Shown here one piece after another: positions 1-7,584 of a DNA stretch of 17,337 nt. The stretch's first letter is position 1; every line of letters begins with the position of its first letter. Made by a program: the position numbers and the translations under genes. The notes below the pieces were generated by a model. That model did no database searches. It was not told the origin of the DNA and saw only the letters and a program-made list of their open reading frames with translations. The stretch comes from Chlorobium sp. (GTDB lineage: Bacteria; Bacteroidota; Chlorobiia; Chlorobiales; Chlorobiaceae): positions 1 through 17,337 of the forward strand of contig JANQMO010000018.1 in the NCBI GenBank assembly GCA_028280025.1, given 5' to 3'.

Positions 1-6
1 TCTTTC

Positions 7-220
7 ATAACTGGTGCCGGTTTAAAAGCCGGAGAATAGGGAAGTGCGTGAAAATCGTACACTGTGCCCGCAACTGTAAGACGGTTACTGTTGATGCTGT
101 CCATGGCCCCATGAGCAGGATGTAACAGTTGCTGAAACCCACTGCAATCATTCCGCCCGGAAGATGCGGGAAGGATTTCAGCAGAAGCGTACCGTGATAG
201 TCAGGAGACCTGCCAGTTAT
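7..220 (+). ncRNA. Cobalamin (adenosylcobalamin) riboswitch aptamer
   Basis: This is a B12-sensing leader RNA upstream of the TonB-dependent receptor gene. The closing P1 stem is visible: ATAACTGG at 7-14 is the exact reverse complement of CCAGTTAT at 213-220. Conserved core segments of the class are present, including GGGAAGTGCGTG followed by GCCCGCAACTGTA near 40-80, and the 3' B12 box AGTCAGGAGACCTGCC at 199-214. In this family (Rfam RF00174), ligand binding normally lowers expression of transport and biosynthesis genes. That it controls the downstream receptor, and perhaps the whole operon, is inference from position. Confidence 0.95.
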
Positions 221-273
221 TATTGCTTGAACGTATGGACTACGGGTTATAGTCAGGCAATACGGTAGTTTTT
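221..273 (+). terminator. Possible intrinsic terminator / riboswitch expression platform
   Basis: TATTGCTTGA at 221-230 pairs with TCAGGCAATA at 253-262 over ten positions, including one G-U pair. The stem starts directly after the aptamer's P1 stem. It is followed by a short spacer and a five-T run at 269-273. The arrangement fits a transcription-terminating expression platform. The loop is long (22 nt) and the T run lies 6 nt from the stem, so efficiency is uncertain. An alternative fold controlling translation further down the 200-nt leader cannot be excluded. Confidence 0.5.
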
Positions 274-430
274 CAATCCACTGTGATGAGTTTGTTGTTG
301 CTGCAGCCATGAAACTGGTTGAAGCGTTGGCATTGTTTCTGAGAAGCCATGTCTTTTATCATTTTTTCAGGTGCAGTTACCTCATTTCAGGATTCCCTGC
401 CGTTTTTTGCCTTCTGTGTATAACTCCGGT

Positions 431-459
431 CATGTTTATTTTTTAACGCACAAAACATG
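431..459 (+). promoter_or_regulatory. Inverted repeat just upstream of the receptor start codon
   Basis: CATGTTT at 431-437 is the exact reverse complement of AAACATG at 453-459, with a T-rich 15-nt loop between them. The repeat ends 3 nt before the AGGA ribosome binding site (462-465) of the receptor gene. It could be an operator, an RNA hairpin affecting translation, or chance. No protein partner can be named. Confidence 0.25.
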
Positions 460-467
460 ATAGGATC

Positions 468-2510
468 ATGAAAAAACAATGGTTTTTGGTATTCCTTGCA
501 GTGGGTCTTCTTTCTTCAGGCGCTGTGAAAGCTGAAGCATTGAGCCTTCCGAAGTCAGAGAAAAGTTACATGAGTCAGGAGATTGTTGTTTCGGCAACGA
601 AAACCAGGGAAAAAAGAAAGGACATCTCCAACTCGGTCGTTTTGATAGGAAAAAAGGAAATCGAGGATTCAGCGGCTGAAACTCTTGGAGAACTTCTTGC
701 GAACCACTCGGGTCTGGACATGAGAACATATGGGAACTATGGCGGTGCAGTGCAGGAAATAAAAATCAGGGGGATGAGTGCTGATGGAACCCAGGTTTTC
801 ATCAACGGTATCAATGTGAACTCTATTTCTCTGGGAACAGCGGACATATCGAAAATTCCCCTTGATTCGATCGAGCGGATCGAGGTTGTAAAAGGAGCGG
901 GCTCACTTCTCTATGGCTCGGGTGCATCCGGCGGAATAATCAATATTTTTACAAAAAAGCCGGGCAAGGAACGGATGGATATGACAGTCAAAGGTTCGTA
1001 TGGAACCCAGGAAACCTACGATGTTTCGGTTCAGCACGGTATGTCGCTGGGTGAAAATACAGGCTACTACCTGACGCTCGGCCAGAACGGGACGGACGGC
1101 TTCCGTGTCAACAGTGATCTTCTCCAAAGAGATGCTTCGCTGCAACTGTTCTATGACAGGGGCGACACTTTCAATCTCAGCATTTACGGTGACTACGTCT
1201 ATCGCGACTACGGTTCCCCGGGAGTTGTTCCTCCCGCAGGCACAGCCGATTATTTCAACGGAGCAGGAGTGAAAATCTACAACGATGAAGCGGCAAGCCT
1301 CCTGAACCGGTATGAGGAGGATGACGCTCATGTGGCAGTGAAGGCCGGGGGAAAAGTGACGGACAAGTTGAGCTACAGTCTGCTTGCCGACTACAGTTAC
1401 TCGAAAAGTTATTATTATGACCGGACCTATTCAAACAACAAGACATGGGTGATGAACCAGGTGAACGGAATCGAAGGCAACCTGATGTTCCGCCCGGTTG
1501 ATGGGACAGAGCTGCTTGTCGGAGGGGAATATGAGGATTACGATAATGAAAACGAGATGCTGCGGATCGATGATCTGGGCTATGATATCCCAGGTACCGG
1601 GTCTGTATCCGCCCATGAGGTAAACTCAAAAGCGGCTTTCGCTGAACTGCAGCATCGCTTCAACAGGTATCTGAAGGTAAACGGAGGCGTTCGTTACGAA
1701 GATAACAGCATTTTTGGCGACCAGGATATCGTCCGCTACGGTCTTGTCGTCAACGCGACCGACAAAACAGCCATCAAGTTCAACCGGGGCAGTCATTTCA
1801 AGGCGCCGACCATGAACGATCTTTTCTGGCCGGATGACGGTTTTACAAAAGGAAATACCGACCTGCTTCCCGAAACGGGATGGCACACCGACGTGACGCT
1901 CGAACAGGAATTTGCCGATAACGTTTTTGTCACGGTAGGTTATTTTCACTGGGATGTCGATGACAAAATCGCCTGGGCGGAAGATCCTGATCAGCCGACA
2001 CTTTGGGGCTATTACTGGGTTCCTACAAACCTGAACAAGTATGATGCCGAGGGAATCGAGGTCGGTGCCGTTATCGGTTCATATGACGGCGCACGGCTTG
2101 CCTTGAGCTATACCTACACCGATGCCATGGAGGAGATTGAAGGAACCGACGTTCGTGCGGCGAGATATGTTCCCGAGCATAGTTTCCGCGGCGATCTATC
2201 CTATTCGCACTCCAGCGGTTTTACCATTGCCCCGACGGTAACGTACACCGGAAAACGTCCATACTATGCAGGATCCAACACCACTGCCGATCCAACCGAG
2301 TATCTTGATGATTATTGGCTCGTTGACTTGAAAATATCTCAGAAACTCAACGATAACTGGACGGTCAGCGCTCAGGGAAACAATCTGTTCGATGAATCCT
2401 ATGAAACCTACCTGGCTTCGTTTTTCGATCGCAATACCTTCACCTCGGCACTTTCGCCTTATCCGGGGGCGGGAAGGTCGTTTGTCTTCAGTGTTGCCTA
2501 TACCTATTGA
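468..2510 (+). CDS. btuB: TonB-dependent outer-membrane receptor, BtuB-like (corrinoid uptake)
   Basis: This is a 680-residue outer-membrane beta-barrel receptor that would carry corrinoids into the periplasm using TonB energy. Residues 1 to about 23 form a signal peptide with a hydrophobic core and an AxA-type cleavage site (VKAEA). A TonB-box-like EIVVSATKT follows at about 38-46. The plug domain has typical sequences such as IKIRGM, the VFINGINV stretch, IERIEVVKG and LYGSGASGGIINI. The rest is barrel strands, and the protein ends in an aromatic residue (SVAYTY), as expected for BAM recognition. AGGA at 462-465 supports the ATG. Substrate assignment to B12 or a related corrinoid comes from the riboswitch and the cobalamin genes downstream; the receptor sequence alone would not exclude siderophores. 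Confidence 0.92.
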   Translation: MKKQWFLVFLAVGLLSSGAVKAEALSLPKSEKSYMSQEIVVSATKTREKRKDISNSVVLIGKKEIEDSAAETLGELLANHSGLDMRTYGNYGGAVQEIKIRGMSADGTQVFINGINVNSISLGTADISKIPLDSIERIEVVKGAGSLLYGSGASGGIINIFTKKPGKERMDMTVKGSYGTQETYDVSVQHGMSLGENTGYYLTLGQNGTDGFRVNSDLLQRDASLQLFYDRGDTFNLSIYGDYVYRDYGSPGVVPPAGTADYFNGAGVKIYNDEAASLLNRYEEDDAHVAVKAGGKVTDKLSYSLLADYSYSKSYYYDRTYSNNKTWVMNQVNGIEGNLMFRPVDGTELLVGGEYEDYDNENEMLRIDDLGYDIPGTGSVSAHEVNSKAAFAELQHRFNRYLKVNGGVRYEDNSIFGDQDIVRYGLVVNATDKTAIKFNRGSHFKAPTMNDLFWPDDGFTKGNTDLLPETGWHTDVTLEQEFADNVFVTVGYFHWDVDDKIAWAEDPDQPTLWGYYWVPTNLNKYDAEGIEVGAVIGSYDGARLALSYTYTDAMEEIEGTDVRAARYVPEHSFRGDLSYSHSSGFTIAPTVTYTGKRPYYAGSNTTADPTEYLDDYWLVDLKISQKLNDNWTVSAQGNNLFDESYETYLASFFDRNTFTSALSPYPGAGRSFVFSVAYTY

Positions 2511-2527
2511 CGGGTTGTAGAAAAGGA

Positions 2528-2563
2528 ACTGTCTGCCGGATACTGCTGCGACCGGCAGACAGT
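2528..2563 (+). terminator. Strong hairpin between receptor gene and cobQ
   Basis: ACTGTCTGCCGG (2528-2539) and CCGGCAGACAGT (2552-2563) form a perfect 12-bp stem with a 12-nt loop. CATGTTTTA follows, a weak T tract. It sits 18 nt after the receptor stop and 43 nt before cobQ. It may be a leaky terminator that lowers expression of the biosynthetic genes relative to the receptor, or an mRNA-stabilising stem. Either role is inferred. Confidence 0.6.
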
Positions 2564-2605
2564 CATGTTTTACAATATCCGCGGCAGGCTGCTAAGCCAG
2601 AATGA

Positions 2606-4096
2606 ATGAGAAATCTTGCTGTTTTCGGTACGGCTTCGGACGTCGGTAAAAGTATCGTTGCAACGGCATTGTGCCGGATATTCCGTAACGCAGGCATCGA
2701 CGTGGCCCCTTTCAAGGCGCAGAACATGTCGAACAATTCCGGCGTGACTCCTGACGGGTATGAAATCGGCCGGGCGCAGATCGTCCAGGCGGAAGCGGCG
2801 AGGGTTGTGCCGACGGCGGACATGAATCCTGTTTTGTTGAAACCCAATACCGATACAGGAGCCCAGGTTGTCCTCCAGGGAAAAGTAGCCGCAAACCGCT
2901 CTGCAAGAGAGTATTTCGGCAACACCGCAACATGGGCTGAAAAAGCGTTCGAGAGTCTTCAGAAGCTTGAGCGGCAGTATGAAATGCTTGTGATCGAAGG
3001 TGCGGGGTCCTGTGCCGAGCTGAATCTCCGTGACCGGGATTTTGTGAACTTCAGGACGGCAAAAGAGGCGGATGCAGGGGTGATTCTTGTTGCCGATATT
3101 GACAGGGGGGGCGTCTTTGCCCAGGTTGCCGGAACGCTTTCGATTCTTCTGCCTGAAGAAAGGGCCAGGGTAAAAGGGGTTATCATCAATCGATTCAGAG
3201 GCGACGCGACGCTTTTTGATCAAGGAATACGCATTATCGAAGATCTTGCCGGTGTGCCCGTGCTTGGTGTCGTTCCATATTTTCGGGGTATCTCTATTGA
3301 CGTTGAAGATGCGGTTCCTTTGCAGGCGGTTGTCGATCCTTCAGGTCGTCCTGATCCCGGCAAAACCAGCATAGCGGTTCTGTATTTTCCTCATATCTCC
3401 AATTTTACGGATTTCGGTGTGTTCGACCCCATGGAGCATATCGAGGTTCATTATCTCCACCACCCTAAAAATCTGGATGGCTATCAGGCGGTAATTCTTC
3501 CCGGATCGAAGAATGTTCGTGGAGACCTCGCCTGGCTTCATGATCGAGGGTGGGGCCGATTTCTGCAGAGATTCAGGGAGAATGAGGGGATGGTCGTCGG
3601 GATTTGCGGAGGTTATCAGATGCTCGGCAGGGTGATCAGTGATCCTCTGGGACTCGAAGGGCCGGCGGGAAAATCCGGGGCACTTGGTTTTCTTCCTGTT
3701 GAAACGGTTTTACAGCAGAACAAGCATCTTTACAATGCGAAAGGGTATTTGCTCGATGACCGTGACGTCAGCGTGAGCGGGTATGAAATACATATGGGTG
3801 AAACCATGTGTGTCGGTGAAACAAAACCGTTGCTGGAGGTTGTCAGCAGGAACAATAAGCCTGAATCGGGATATGACGGCGCGGTAAGTCATGACGGCAA
3901 GGTTCTGGGAACCTATTTTCACGGCATTTTTGACGGAAAGGATTTCAGGGAATGGTTCCTGAAGCAGCTTGACCCGGAATATGTCCCGATTGGTTCATCC
4001 ATCGACAAGGATCGCGAATATGATCGGCTTGCGGAGCATTTTGAAGATAATCTCGATATGGAAGCGGTGTATGGGATCGTAAATCGTGAATCGTGA
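2606..4096 (+). CDS. cobQ: Cobyric acid synthase (adenosylcobyrinic acid a,c-diamide amidase)
   Basis: This enzyme performs the four ATP- and glutamine-dependent amidations that turn adenosylcobyrinic a,c-diamide into adenosylcobyric acid in the cytoplasm. At 496 residues it is of normal family length. The N-terminal synthetase domain has the modified P-loop GTASDVGKS (about 8-16) and the family sequence PFKAQNMSNNSGV. The C-terminal class I glutamine amidotransferase domain has its nucleophile in GICGGYQMLG (Cys334) and its catalytic histidine in TYFHGIF (His439). An overlapping ATG at 2602 is in another frame; the ATG at 2606 gives the standard MRNLAVFG start. It is separated from the receptor by a strong hairpin and from cobD by a 350-bp repeat-rich gap, so its co-transcription with either side is uncertain. 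Confidence 0.96.
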   Translation: MRNLAVFGTASDVGKSIVATALCRIFRNAGIDVAPFKAQNMSNNSGVTPDGYEIGRAQIVQAEAARVVPTADMNPVLLKPNTDTGAQVVLQGKVAANRSAREYFGNTATWAEKAFESLQKLERQYEMLVIEGAGSCAELNLRDRDFVNFRTAKEADAGVILVADIDRGGVFAQVAGTLSILLPEERARVKGVIINRFRGDATLFDQGIRIIEDLAGVPVLGVVPYFRGISIDVEDAVPLQAVVDPSGRPDPGKTSIAVLYFPHISNFTDFGVFDPMEHIEVHYLHHPKNLDGYQAVILPGSKNVRGDLAWLHDRGWGRFLQRFRENEGMVVGICGGYQMLGRVISDPLGLEGPAGKSGALGFLPVETVLQQNKHLYNAKGYLLDDRDVSVSGYEIHMGETMCVGETKPLLEVVSRNNKPESGYDGAVSHDGKVLGTYFHGIFDGKDFREWFLKQLDPEYVPIGSSIDKDREYDRLAEHFEDNLDMEAVYGIVNRES

Positions 4097-4447
4097 ATGG
4101 TTGAATAGTGACGGGTGACAAGTGACGAGGGGATTGGGGGTTAGGTGCTAAGATGGAACGTTCTGAGTTCTCAGTTCTTGGTTCTGAGTACTGAGTGATT
4201 TAAGATTGTGAGATGTGGGGTGTGGGATGGAAGAATCTGGACAGTGGACAGTGGATAGTTGTAGGGACGAATAATTATTCGCCCGTAAGGAGGTCGGTGC
4301 TGAGTGTAGGGGCAGGCCCCCGTGCCTGCCCGTGGTCATATAGCTGAGGATTGCAGGATGTGGGATGGAAGAAGAAGTTTTGAGTACTGAGTTCTGAGTG
4401 GTTCCGATATTTCGGGACGGTTGTCAGTGGTTGGCTGGTATTAAATA
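4097..4447. repeat. Repeat-rich intergenic stretch between cobQ and cobD
   Basis: No coding sequence is supported here. The stretch holds a perfect 14-nt palindrome CGAATAATTATTCG (4268-4281) flanked by GGGA and CCC. It also holds an 8-bp-stem hairpin, GGGCAGGC (4310-4317) with GCCTGCCC (4324-4331). Loose direct repeats of the words GAGTTCTGAG, GAGTACTGAG and GACAGTG occur around 4160-4195, 4235-4260 and 4380-4400. Such strings resemble dispersed intergenic repeats seen in many bacterial genomes. They would place a non-coding insertion inside an otherwise tight gene group. Confidence 0.6.
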
Positions 4448-5563
4448 TTGTTCAAAAGCTTTGATGCTATGACGCGGGACAATCTTTATCATCATGAGCA
4501 TGGAGGGGAACCGGAGCGGCGATTTGGCATGAGCGGTGCAGAGCTTCTTGATTTCAGTGTGAATATAAGCCCTCTGTGTCCTTCTCTGCCGAAAGCAGCT
4601 CTTGATGCGTTGCCGCTCCATAGATATCCATCGATAGACGGAAGAGGGGTAAAAGGTTTTTATTGCGGTCGATATGGCCTGGACAGGGATACCGTGCTTC
4701 CCCTTAACGGAGCAATAGAGGGGATCTATCTGATCCCAAGGGCATTGAAGGCAAGACGGGCAATGGTTTTCGCTCCCTCGTTCTTCGATTATGAAAGAGC
4801 CTGCCGGATTGCAGGTACAACGGTATCCTGCCTGAGGTTTGAAGAAAAAGAGCGCTTTCTTCTTCCGGGGATTGACGTGATATCGGAAGCGATAAGGGAT
4901 GTTGATCTGCTCTATGCTGCAAATCCCAACAACCCGACAGGGACAAGGTTTCCCAAAGAGCTCCTTTTTGCTCTTGCAAGCCGCCATCCGGAAAAATGGT
5001 TCGTGATGGATGAGGCATTTATCCAGTTTACTGATGATTTTCCTGACTCGTCGCTGATGGAGGATGCCAAAGCCTTTAAAAACATAATCGTCATACACTC
5101 TCTCACGAAGTTTTATGCGTTACCGGGCCTGAGGCTCGGGGCAGTTATCGCTCATCCTGAAATTATCGGGACCCTCCTTCATTTCAAGGAGCCGTGGACG
5201 GTCAATGCTGTTGCCGAAACTGTCGCTCAAGAACTTCTGTATTGCAGGGATTTTGAAGATAAGGTGCGGTTGCTGATAAGGGCGGAACGCGAGAAGATTT
5301 TCAGGCATATGAGGGCTATACCTGAAATTCCGGTGAAAGGACACGGGGCAAACTTTTTTCTTTTCCAGTGGAATGCCGGTTCGGACCTTGACGATCTGCT
5401 TGGCTATCTTATTCAAAAAGGAATTTACGTGCGGGATTGCCGCAACTTTCCCGGTCTCGAAGACAACTATTTTCGTATTGCTGTAAGAATGCCTGAAGAA
5501 AATGATTATCTGCTTCAGCAGCTCATGCAGGCAGGGCAGGAAGTTGGAATGTCTTCATCATGA
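4448..5563 (+). CDS. cobD: L-threonine-O-3-phosphate decarboxylase (CobD, PLP-dependent)
   Basis: This protein makes (R)-1-amino-2-propanol O-2-phosphate, the arm attached by CbiB. It is a fold-type I aminotransferase-like protein of 371 residues from the TTG at 4448, or 364 from the in-frame ATG at 4469 (MTRDNLYHHEHGG). The ATG is at least as likely, since neither has a clear ribosome binding site. Family landmarks are HGGEPER near the N-terminus, LDFSVNISP, ANPNNPTGT, the aspartate in VMDEAFIQF, and the PLP lysine in SLTKFYALPGLRLG (Lys221 from the TTG). The C-terminal portion has a conserved arginine (FRIAVR). It overlaps cbiB by 4 nt (ATGA), implying translational coupling. A histidinol-phosphate aminotransferase (HisC) is the main alternative, but the cbiB neighbour makes CobD much more likely. 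Confidence 0.92.
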   Translation: MFKSFDAMTRDNLYHHEHGGEPERRFGMSGAELLDFSVNISPLCPSLPKAALDALPLHRYPSIDGRGVKGFYCGRYGLDRDTVLPLNGAIEGIYLIPRALKARRAMVFAPSFFDYERACRIAGTTVSCLRFEEKERFLLPGIDVISEAIRDVDLLYAANPNNPTGTRFPKELLFALASRHPEKWFVMDEAFIQFTDDFPDSSLMEDAKAFKNIIVIHSLTKFYALPGLRLGAVIAHPEIIGTLLHFKEPWTVNAVAETVAQELLYCRDFEDKVRLLIRAEREKIFRHMRAIPEIPVKGHGANFFLFQWNAGSDLDDLLGYLIQKGIYVRDCRNFPGLEDNYFRIAVRMPEENDYLLQQLMQAGQEVGMSSS

Positions 5564-6525
5564 TTGGCTTTTACGAACTTCAGCTATGTACAGCATTTTT
5601 TCTCGATCTCCTCGTCGGAGATCCACGAAACATGCCTCATCCGGTCAGGGGGATCGGGTTTGCTGCATCGAAGATTGAAGCGATCTTCAGAAATGTTATG
5701 GCGAAGAACGAAAAAGGTGCAGGAATTCTGACCGTTGTTCTTGTCGTTGGCGGTACGATCGGTATTTCCTGGACGATCCTGCAGTTGAGTTTTTTCATTC
5801 ATCCATGGTTCGGCGCTGCTGTATCGGTTCTGATGCTCTACTATTGCTTCGCAACCGGTGATCTTGCCGCTCACGCACGTGCCGTGTGTGCCGCACTGGA
5901 ACGGGGAGAACTGCAGGTTGCAAGGCAAAAGGTCGGCATGATGGTTGGCAGGGATGTCGACAATCTGACGGAAGGCGAAGTCGCCCAGGCTGCGGTTGAA
6001 AGTGTCGCAGAAAATTCGGTCGACGGTATTACAGCACCGCTGTTTTACGCGATTCTCTTCGGGCCTGTCGGAGCGATGGCTTATAAGGCGGTCAATACCC
6101 TCGATTCGATGTTCGGTTATCGAAACGATCGCTACCTTTCGTTCGGATGGGCATCGGCAAAACTTGATGATGTCGTCAATTATCTCCCGGCACGCCTTAC
6201 CGTGCCGTTCATCGCTTTTGCCGCATGGATCAACAGGCTCGACGGTGGTGCGGTTTTCCCTTCGGTCGCCCTGACGGCAAGGAGGCACACCAGTCCGAAT
6301 GCAGGGTATCCGGAGGCGGCTTACGGCGGAGCTCTGAACGTGAGGCTTGGAGGCCCGAGATCCTATGGCGGCGAAAGGAAGGACCTGCCTTTTATCGGGA
6401 TTGGTGATGGCGATTGCAGTTGCAGGACGTTACGGCAGGCACTGAGACTGATGTATGTAAGCGCTTTTTTGTTTATGGTATTTGGTGCAGGCTTTGTTTT
6501 TTTAGGTAAAACGATCTGGCAATGA
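5560..6525 (+). CDS. cbiB: Adenosylcobinamide-phosphate synthase CbiB
   Basis: This integral membrane protein joins adenosylcobyric acid to aminopropanol phosphate, the product of the adjacent cobD, giving adenosylcobinamide phosphate. It has 321 residues, normal for the family. Diagnostic sequences are DLLVGDPRNMPHPVRGIG near the N-terminus, ESVAENSVDGITAPLFYA, NTLDSMFGYRNDRY, LDDVVNYLPARLT and SPNAGYPEAAYGGALNV. Several hydrophobic segments (about 54-75, 80-100, 160-180, 205-225, 295-315) fit a multi-pass inner-membrane protein. The start overlaps the cobD stop, and its own stop overlaps the next start, both as ATGA, so cobD, cbiB and btuC form one tightly coupled unit. Confidence 0.95.
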   Translation: MIGFYELQLCTAFFLDLLVGDPRNMPHPVRGIGFAASKIEAIFRNVMAKNEKGAGILTVVLVVGGTIGISWTILQLSFFIHPWFGAAVSVLMLYYCFATGDLAAHARAVCAALERGELQVARQKVGMMVGRDVDNLTEGEVAQAAVESVAENSVDGITAPLFYAILFGPVGAMAYKAVNTLDSMFGYRNDRYLSFGWASAKLDDVVNYLPARLTVPFIAFAAWINRLDGGAVFPSVALTARRHTSPNAGYPEAAYGGALNVRLGGPRSYGGERKDLPFIGIGDGDCSCRTLRQALRLMYVSAFLFMVFGAGFVFLGKTIWQ

Positions 6526-7565
6526 AGGATTCCTACCATGATAAGCAAACAGTGCCGGGCGCGGAGAATATTTGCCTGACGGAAACTGTTCCTGTACTGA
6601 AAATCGTTGTTTTTCTTGGCGCTGTTCTGCTGCTGCTCTTCTTGTCCCTCCTTCTGGGGCCAACGGGTATTCTGCTGCCCGATACAGCGACTCCGGTCGG
6701 GAGCGCAATCATGTCCCTGCGATTCAACCGTATGATCATGGGGCTGCTGGTCGGGGCGGCATTATCCGTTTCAGGTGTGGTTTTCCAGGCGGTGCTCCGT
6801 AACCCGCTGGCCGAGCCTTATGTGCTGGGTGTCAGCGGCGGAGCCGGACTCGGGGCAACGTTCGCAATCCTGTTCGGGGCGGTTGCCGCCATTCCGCTCA
6901 GCCTTCCGTTTACGGCGTTTGTGTCTGCTGTGGCGACGCTGCTTCTTGTCTACGGGATCGCCAGCAGGGGAAGCGGCGGGACACCGTCGGTCTACAGCCT
7001 TATTCTGAGCGGTGTTATCATCAGTGCTATCTGTTCGAGCCTGATCATGTTTTTTGTCTCGATGGCCAGTGTGGAGGGACTCCATAACGTTATCTGGTGG
7101 ATGCTCGGCAATCTTCAGCCGGCGCCTTTGAGCCAGCGGCTTGTTGCCGCACTTTTCATTGCTTCGGGTATTGCAGGTTCTATGCTTCTTGCTTCGAGAT
7201 TGAACGCGCTGACATTGGGAAGGGAAATGGCGCACTATCAGGGAATCAATGCGGACGCTGTTATCCTTGTTGCTTTGCTGTGCGCGACACTTTTGGCGGC
7301 AACTGCTGTTTCCATATCGGGCATGATCGGTTTTGTCGGTCTCATCGTACCCCATGTCATGAGAGCGATATTCGGTCCCGAACACAAAATGCTCATTCCT
7401 CTCTCCGCTCTCGGCGGAGGGACGTTCCTTGCCGTGTGCGATGCATTTGCCCGCAGTGTTCTTGCGCCGATAGAAATTCCGGTAGGCGTCGTGACAGCCA
7501 TTGCCGGCGGCCCTTTTTTCCTGCTTATTCTCCAGCGAAAAATGAAAGGCGCATGGATAGGGTAG
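6522..7565 (+). CDS. btuC: FecCD/BtuC-family ABC transporter permease (corrinoid import)
   Basis: This is the inner-membrane permease of a type II ABC importer for corrinoids, 347 residues. After a polar N-terminus of about 25 residues there are repeated hydrophobic segments consistent with the 9-10 helices of the BtuC fold. Family signatures include FQAVLRNPLAEPYVLGVSGG, the VIWWMLGNLQ stretch, the coupling-helix region GFVGLIVPHVMR, and IEIPVGVVTAIAGGPFFLLIL near the C-terminus. It is coupled to cbiB by ATGA overlap and followed 19 nt later by the ATPase. Heme and siderophore permeases share the fold, so the corrinoid substrate is inferred from the operon. No periplasmic binding protein (BtuF) is encoded in this window. 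Confidence 0.92.
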   Translation: MKDSYHDKQTVPGAENICLTETVPVLKIVVFLGAVLLLLFLSLLLGPTGILLPDTATPVGSAIMSLRFNRMIMGLLVGAALSVSGVVFQAVLRNPLAEPYVLGVSGGAGLGATFAILFGAVAAIPLSLPFTAFVSAVATLLLVYGIASRGSGGTPSVYSLILSGVIISAICSSLIMFFVSMASVEGLHNVIWWMLGNLQPAPLSQRLVAALFIASGIAGSMLLASRLNALTLGREMAHYQGINADAVILVALLCATLLAATAVSISGMIGFVGLIVPHVMRAIFGPEHKMLIPLSALGGGTFLAVCDAFARSVLAPIEIPVGVVTAIAGGPFFLLILQRKMKGAWIG

Positions 7566-7584
7566 AAGATGGGCCAGGGATTAT

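Noticed and set aside
5..310. Open frame of 101 codons on the minus strand
   Set aside because: It lies over the cobalamin riboswitch, whose pairing and conserved boxes explain the sequence.
2602..2606. ATG at 2602 as the cobQ start
   Set aside because: It is in a different reading frame from the CobQ protein.
4140..4420. Possible CRISPR-like repeats
   Set aside because: The repeats are short, irregularly spaced and imperfect, with no spacers of even length and no cas genes nearby.
5584..6288. Long minus-strand open frame opposite cbiB
   Set aside because: Its composition (many Cys, His, Arg) is that of a shadow frame, and cbiB on the plus strand has full family signatures.
6771..7385. Long minus-strand open frame opposite btuC
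   Set aside because: Low-complexity, Arg/Gln/His-rich translation with no domain; a shadow of the hydrophobic permease gene.
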